Assembly (NCBI GenBank): GCA_041164265.1
Contig: JBEAPR010000067.1
Coordinates: forward strand, 1 to 64,000
Direction: 5' to 3'
Length of the DNA stretch: 64,000 nt
Source of the DNA: CALAZP01 sp041164265
GTDB lineage: Bacteria; Bacteroidota; Bacteroidia; Chitinophagales; Saprospiraceae
The translations under genes were made by a program, and so were the position numbers. Under the pieces are notes generated by a model, which did no database searches, was not told the origin of the DNA, and saw only the letters and a list, made by a program, of their open reading frames with translations. The stretch's first letter is position 1; each line of letters starts with the position of its first letter. Of this stretch, positions 60,466-64,000 are shown piece after piece.

Positions 60466-61080
60466 TTATTTCCTTCCAAAATCAGCTGGTATTTCACCCC
60501 ATGATTTAGTTTCCCATTTCATAATTGAGTTTTCATAAGAATTGGTTTTCAGCCAGTTTTCTGCTCTCTTTATAACTTCTTTTAGTGGGGTGCTTTTTTT
60601 TCCTTCAATCTTTGTGTTGCATTTTTTTTTGTTGACCCACAGGATGGCAATTTTGGAGTCAGAGTAAATGGGTTTGAGGGAATTGTTTTTTTGACAAAAA
60701 GCTAGAGCGTGGACTATGGCAAGAAATTCTCCTATATTGTTGGTTCCTGTTTCAAATTTTTGATGAAAAATTTCTTGGTTTGCCGGGAATTCAATCCCTC
60801 GATATTCCATTATTCCTGGATTTCCACTACAAGCAGCATCCACGCAAATGAAATTAGTTAAACCCTCTGGTAACCCAACGGGCTGAGGTGTTGTTTTTTT
60901 TCTTGTTATAGATGCATCATAACCACTATAAAAGGCTCTTTTAGCTTCCTCTAAGCTATTAAAGGACTTATATTGAGCATCGGGATATCCTTTAACTCTT
61001 TCCAGGCACTTTTCCCAAGAATCTACAATTCCCGGTTCAGTTCCTTTCCAGACTACGTAAAACTTTCTTTTTTTTGCCAT
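60466..61080 (-). CDS. Viroplasmin-type ribonuclease H
   Basis: A 204-residue RNase H with an N-terminal caulimovirus-viroplasmin (hybrid-binding) domain: KFYVVWKGTEPGIVDSWEKC and YKSFNSLEEAKRAF. The C-terminal RNase HI domain shows the acidic catalytic set in FICVDAACSGNPG, NNIGEFLAIVHAL, IYSDSKIAI and EIPADFGRK. It removes RNA from RNA:DNA hybrids. It is convergent with def, the two stops being adjacent without a gap, and divergent from tatD. Confidence 0.93.
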   Translation of the reverse strand: MAKKRKFYVVWKGTEPGIVDSWEKCLERVKGYPDAQYKSFNSLEEAKRAFYSGYDASITRKKTTPQPVGLPEGLTNFICVDAACSGNPGIMEYRGIEFPANQEIFHQKFETGTNNIGEFLAIVHALAFCQKNNSLKPIYSDSKIAILWVNKKKCNTKIEGKKSTPLKEVIKRAENWLKTNSYENSIMKWETKSWGEIPADFGRK

Positions 61081-61106
61081 TGAATTGAAATTAAATCAAG
61101 ACAAAT

Positions 61107-61874
61107 ATGAGAATTATTGAAACCCATGCTCACCTATATCTGAAAGAATTTTCAGAAGATATAGATAGTGTAATAAAAAATGCACTAAAAATTGGAGTAG
61201 AAAAGATTTATTTGCCCAATATAGATGAGAAAAGTCTAGATGAGATGGTGAAATTATGTGTAAAATATCCAGAATACCTTTATCCTATGATTGGAATACA
61301 TCCTTGCTCTGTTCAAAAAAATTATAAGGAGCAGTTGGACTCCATCATTACTCGCAAAAAGGAGGCTTCTTTTTGTGCGGTTGGAGAGATAGGTATTGAC
61401 TTATACTGGGATCAATCTTTGAGAGATGAGCAAATTCAAGCATTTAAAAAGCAGGTGGAATGGGCTGTTGAATGGGGTTTACCCATCGTTATCCACTCTA
61501 GAGAAGCTACAGACCTCATTATAGAGTGTTTGGAAGAATGGAATCATAATAATTTGAAAGGGATTTTCCACTGTTTTACTGGAACCGTGCAGCAAGGAAG
61601 GAGAATCATGGATTTAGGATTTTACCTAGGAATAGGAGGAGTAGTTACCTTTAAGAACGGAGGATTAGATAAAGTCCTGCCAGCATTAGGCACCAGTCAT
61701 TTAGTTTTAGAAACTGATGCACCGTATTTAAGCCCAGTTCCTAATCGAGGGAAGCGTAACGAACCCATTAATTTGATTTATGTTCTTGAGAAGCTGTCAC
61801 TTATTTTTAATTGTTCCAAAGAAGAAATCGCAAAAATTACTTGGGAGAACAGTGAAAAAGTTTTTCAAAACTAA
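61107..61874 (+). CDS. tatD: TatD family metal-dependent hydrolase
   Basis: A 255-residue TIM-barrel metallohydrolase of the TatD/YcfH family (DNase or D-aminoacyl-tRNA deacylase-like quality-control roles have been proposed). Metal ligands appear in order: ETHAHLYL (HxH), CAVGEIGIDLYWD (Glu), IVIHSRE (His), FHCFTGT (His) and LETDAPYLSP (Asp). It is cytoplasmic and monocistronic. Its start is 26 bases from the divergent RNase H gene. Confidence 0.94.
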   Translation: MRIIETHAHLYLKEFSEDIDSVIKNALKIGVEKIYLPNIDEKSLDEMVKLCVKYPEYLYPMIGIHPCSVQKNYKEQLDSIITRKKEASFCAVGEIGIDLYWDQSLRDEQIQAFKKQVEWAVEWGLPIVIHSREATDLIIECLEEWNHNNLKGIFHCFTGTVQQGRRIMDLGFYLGIGGVVTFKNGGLDKVLPALGTSHLVLETDAPYLSPVPNRGKRNEPINLIYVLEKLSLIFNCSKEEIAKITWENSEKVFQN

Positions 61875-62084
61875 TCTTAGGAGTAAAAATTTGACCATTA
61901 AAATTTTTTAAAATCAAAAGTCTCATTAAATTGAGCCTCAGGATTGACACTGATGTGAAAATTTAATTTTGATTTATAGTTTCTTTTTGTAAAATTTGCA
62001 ATGCCTGTGAACTTTTTTGGCTGACGTGCCAATTAATTTTTCAGACTAAAGCGAAAGCAAAGGGCGGGCAAAGATGGAATAACT

Positions 62085-62172
62085 GGAGAGGTGGCCGAGT
62101 GGTTGAAGGCGCACGCCTGGAAAGTGTGTATACCCTAACCGGGTATCGCGGGTTCGAATCCCGCTCTCTCCG
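62085..62172 (+). tRNA. tRNA-Ser(GGA)
   Basis: An 88-base cloverleaf with acceptor stem GGAGAGG/TCTCTCC (one G-T pair), D arm GTGGCCGAGTGGTTGAAGGC, anticodon stem CACGC/GTGTG with loop CTGGAAA (anticodon GGA), a long class II variable arm (TACCC...GGGTA), T arm GCGGG-TTCGAAT-CCCGC and discriminator G. The long variable arm and GGA anticodon identify serine (codons UCC/UCU). The CCA end is not encoded. Confidence 0.97.
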
Positions 62173-62237
62173 CTGGTTTTGTTAATTTTATTTTTTATTT
62201 AATTTTTTAAAAGAACAATCGTAAAACCTTATTGACT

Positions 62238-63083
62238 ATGCGAAAATTACTTTTACTGCTTCTAGTTTTTGGTTTGGCAGTAACCTCCGGAAACTTATAT
62301 GCTCAAGATGAGCAGGCTGGTGACCAAACAGAAGAAACCATTATGGAAGAAGGAACAGAAGAGGGGATGGGCGAAGCTGAAGGAATGATGGAAGAAGAAG
62401 CACCTGCTCCCGTTCAATCAACTACTGAAGTTGAGCCTACTGCTGATCTTACCGGTTATCAAGTTTTAAAGAAATACTTTATCGACGGAGATTGGAGGTT
62501 CATGAGTTTTGTATTGGTTTGTTTGATTCTTGGACTTGCTTTCTGTATCGAGAGAATCATAACACTAAACATTGCAACTACCAATACGGATAAATTACTC
62601 TCAAGCGTAGATGAAAGTCTTAAGTCTGGAGGTGTTGAAAGTGCTATGGAAGTTTGCAAGGCAACGCCTGGTCCAACAGCTTCAATTATGTATGAAGGAT
62701 TGAAAAGTTCTAGCGAAGGCGCCGAAGCTGTAGAAAAATCTATCGTTGCTTATGGTAGTGTTCAAATGGGTCTCTTGGAAAGAGGATTAGTATGGATTTC
62801 TTTATTCATTGCAATTGCACCCATGCTTGGTTTCATGGGAACGGTAATTGGTATGATTCAAGCATTCGATAGAATCGAAGCAGTAGGTGATTTATCTCCA
62901 TCAGTAGTTGCGGGAGGTATCAAAGTGGCCCTATTAACCACAGTCTTTGGTTTGGTAACTGCCATTATTCTTCAGATTTTTTACAATTACATCGTTAATA
63001 AAATCGATGGTATCGTTAATAAAATGGAAGATGCCTCTATCGCTTTAGTAGATATCATGGCAAGTAATAATTTGTTTAAATAA
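62238..63083 (+). CDS. exbB: MotA/TolQ/ExbB proton channel family protein
   Basis: A 281-residue ExbB-like protein from ATG 62238 (a TTG two codons earlier also opens the frame). Unusually for ExbB it has a Sec signal (ending LYAQ) and an acidic Glu-rich linker (about 24-70) before the first transmembrane helix (MSFVLVCLILGLAFCIERII). The last two helices carry APMLGFMGTVIGMIQAFDRI and VALLTTVFGLVTAIILQIF, the conserved proton-channel region. It supplies energy to TonB receptors such as the two at 7-12 kb. It precedes a small membrane protein and exbD. Confidence 0.92.
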   Translation: MRKLLLLLLVFGLAVTSGNLYAQDEQAGDQTEETIMEEGTEEGMGEAEGMMEEEAPAPVQSTTEVEPTADLTGYQVLKKYFIDGDWRFMSFVLVCLILGLAFCIERIITLNIATTNTDKLLSSVDESLKSGGVESAMEVCKATPGPTASIMYEGLKSSSEGAEAVEKSIVAYGSVQMGLLERGLVWISLFIAIAPMLGFMGTVIGMIQAFDRIEAVGDLSPSVVAGGIKVALLTTVFGLVTAIILQIFYNYIVNKIDGIVNKMEDASIALVDIMASNNLFK

Positions 63084-63101
63084 TCTTTAAGTTACCCAAT
63101 T

Positions 63102-63578
63102 ATGTATAGATTTTTAGTCGACAACGGACAAAGACTTGCTTTCGGTGTAGGCATTGGGGTAACTGCTTTATTTCTGATAGTCTCTTTATCAGGAATGGAT
63201 AGTTTTTCCATGCTCCCCGAAGAAGAGCAATTCACTACTGGTATTTTTGATGTAGGCATTAAAGGAGCCTTAGTATTGGTAGTTTTGGCTGCCATATCTA
63301 TGGTTGGATTTGGCTTGACTCAAATATTAGGAAATTTCAAAGGTTCCTTGATAGGTATCTTGGGATTTGGCGCTCTTTTAGCTATCTTTTTTGTGTCCTT
63401 CTCAATGTCACCTGGAGAAGCTACTGGAGCAATCGCTGAATCAATAGAGCGAACTGGATCCGACATCAGTGCAAGTAACCTCAAGTTTATAGGAGGAGCT
63501 ATTTCGACTGCTGTTTCCTTAGTTTTAGTTGCAGCTGCTTCATTTGTTATATTCGAAATTAGAAACTTCTTTAAATAA
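63102..63578 (+). CDS. Unknown four-helix membrane protein between exbB and exbD
   Basis: A 158-residue polytopic protein, not recognised as a named family. Four hydrophobic helices are visible (about 13-30, 50-72, 82-101 and 132-155), with a short acidic loop (MLPEEEQFTTG) and a loop with ESIERTGSDISA. It lies 18 bases after exbB and 6 bases before exbD, so co-transcription is nearly certain. A structural or regulatory role in the TonB-ExbBD energiser is inferred from position alone. Confidence 0.8.
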   Translation: MYRFLVDNGQRLAFGVGIGVTALFLIVSLSGMDSFSMLPEEEQFTTGIFDVGIKGALVLVVLAAISMVGFGLTQILGNFKGSLIGILGFGALLAIFFVSFSMSPGEATGAIAESIERTGSDISASNLKFIGGAISTAVSLVLVAAASFVIFEIRNFFK

Positions 63579-63584
63579 AGTTCC

Positions 63585-64000
63585 ATGGCAAAAAAAAGTA
63601 CAAGGGACAGAATGAAAAACGAAATCAATGCCGGTTCGATGGCTGATATCGCATTCTTGCTCCTTATATTCTTCCTAGTTACTACAACAATCGTTGAGGA
63701 CAAAGGTATTACTGTTAAGTTGCCACCCTGGTCTGAAGAAGAACCCGATATCACCAAATTGAAAGAACGCAATGTTTTTTCTGTTCTTGTAAATGCTCAA
63801 AACCAAATTCTGGTCAGAGGTGAGTTAACAAGAGTAAGGGAACTTAAGGAGTTAGCTAAGGAATTCATAGCTAATCCAAGTAAGAGAGAGGACATGGCTG
63901 AAAAGCCAACAATGGCCATTATTTCTCTTAAAAATGATAGGGGTACTAATTACAGAACTTATCTTGAAGTTTACAACGAGCTCAAAGCCGCCTATAATGA
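63585..64000 (+). CDS. exbD: ExbD/TolR biopolymer transport protein, truncated by window end
   Basis: The first 138 codons of an ExbD-family protein run off the right edge. It has a short basic cytoplasmic start, then a transmembrane helix SMADIAFLLLIFFLVTTTIV with the proton-carrying Asp, then a periplasmic domain beginning VEDKGITVKLPPW. It completes the exbB-X-exbD unit; Bacteroidota usually carry a second exbD next, which would lie beyond the window. Confidence 0.93.
   Translation, partial: MAKKSTRDRMKNEINAGSMADIAFLLLIFFLVTTTIVEDKGITVKLPPWSEEEPDITKLKERNVFSVLVNAQNQILVRGELTRVRELKELAKEFIANPSKREDMAEKPTMAIISLKNDRGTNYRTYLEVYNELKAAYN

Noticed and set aside
1..64000. CRISPR arrays, IS elements, prophage or integron
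   Set aside because: No regularly spaced repeats, transposase, integrase or phage genes were seen, and gene content is coherent throughout.

Overview
The window looks like a chromosomal segment of an AT-rich, probably marine, aerobic member of the Bacteroidota. The evidence is a type IX secretion/gliding core (porP/sprF-like, gldK, gldL, gldM, gldN), large TonB-dependent receptors with CarboxypepD_reg-like N-termini, several DUF families typical of the phylum, starts without Shine-Dalgarno sequences, and repeated TAnnTTTG -7 promoter elements. Proteorhodopsin points to sunlit surface water. A Saprospiria-like lineage is possible, but I cannot fix the class from sequence alone. No phage, IS element, CRISPR array or plasmid module was seen.

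Layout. 1-6.5 kb: a class V aminotransferase, then a tight minus-strand operon of exported enzymes (SUMF1-like protein, Gfo/Idh/MocA oxidoreductase, ApbE, Hyi-like TIM barrel, HisC-like aminotransferase), three of them with twin-arginine leaders. 6.6-16.7 kb: a metal-acquisition region with a lipoprotein/TonB-receptor pair, a His/Cys-rich small membrane protein, a second, divergent TonB receptor, a DUF6909-like protein with a nucleoside-phosphorylase-like C-terminus, and feoA-feoB. 16.7-19.7 kb: proteorhodopsin, blh and crtY, which together turn lycopene into retinal-loaded rhodopsin. 19.9-28 kb: two small unknown genes, then dabA-dabB-sulP-DUF2490 with a convergent beta carbonic anhydrase, forming a dissolved inorganic carbon (DIC) uptake locus.

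28-43 kb is mostly housekeeping: an A-type Fe-S carrier, queG, a PcrA/UvrD helicase, an AhpD-like protein, an S9 peptidase, a thioredoxin-fold protein without cysteines, a tandem universal stress protein, an outer-membrane barrel, DinB, fabG and uvrA. 43-49.5 kb: an ECF-like sigma factor, yidD, DUF6702, HupE/UreJ, ahcY, mgsA, DUF2911 and a beta-helix lipoprotein. 49.6-53 kb: a three-gene glycosyltransferase operon. 53-58.6 kb: the T9SS core. 58.7-64 kb: a possibly degenerate glucosaminidase-like protein, ruvX, def, a viroplasmin-type RNase H, tatD, tRNA-Ser(GGA), and the start of an exbB-X-exbD cluster cut by the window edge.

The most interesting theme is light-driven ion pumping beside a cation-gradient-driven DIC pump, a SulP transporter and carbonic anhydrase. 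No RuBisCO or other autotrophic cycle gene is visible, so the simplest reading is bicarbonate supply for anaplerotic carboxylation in a photoheterotroph. The two small proteins and a perfect inverted repeat directly before dabA are the least explained parts of this locus.
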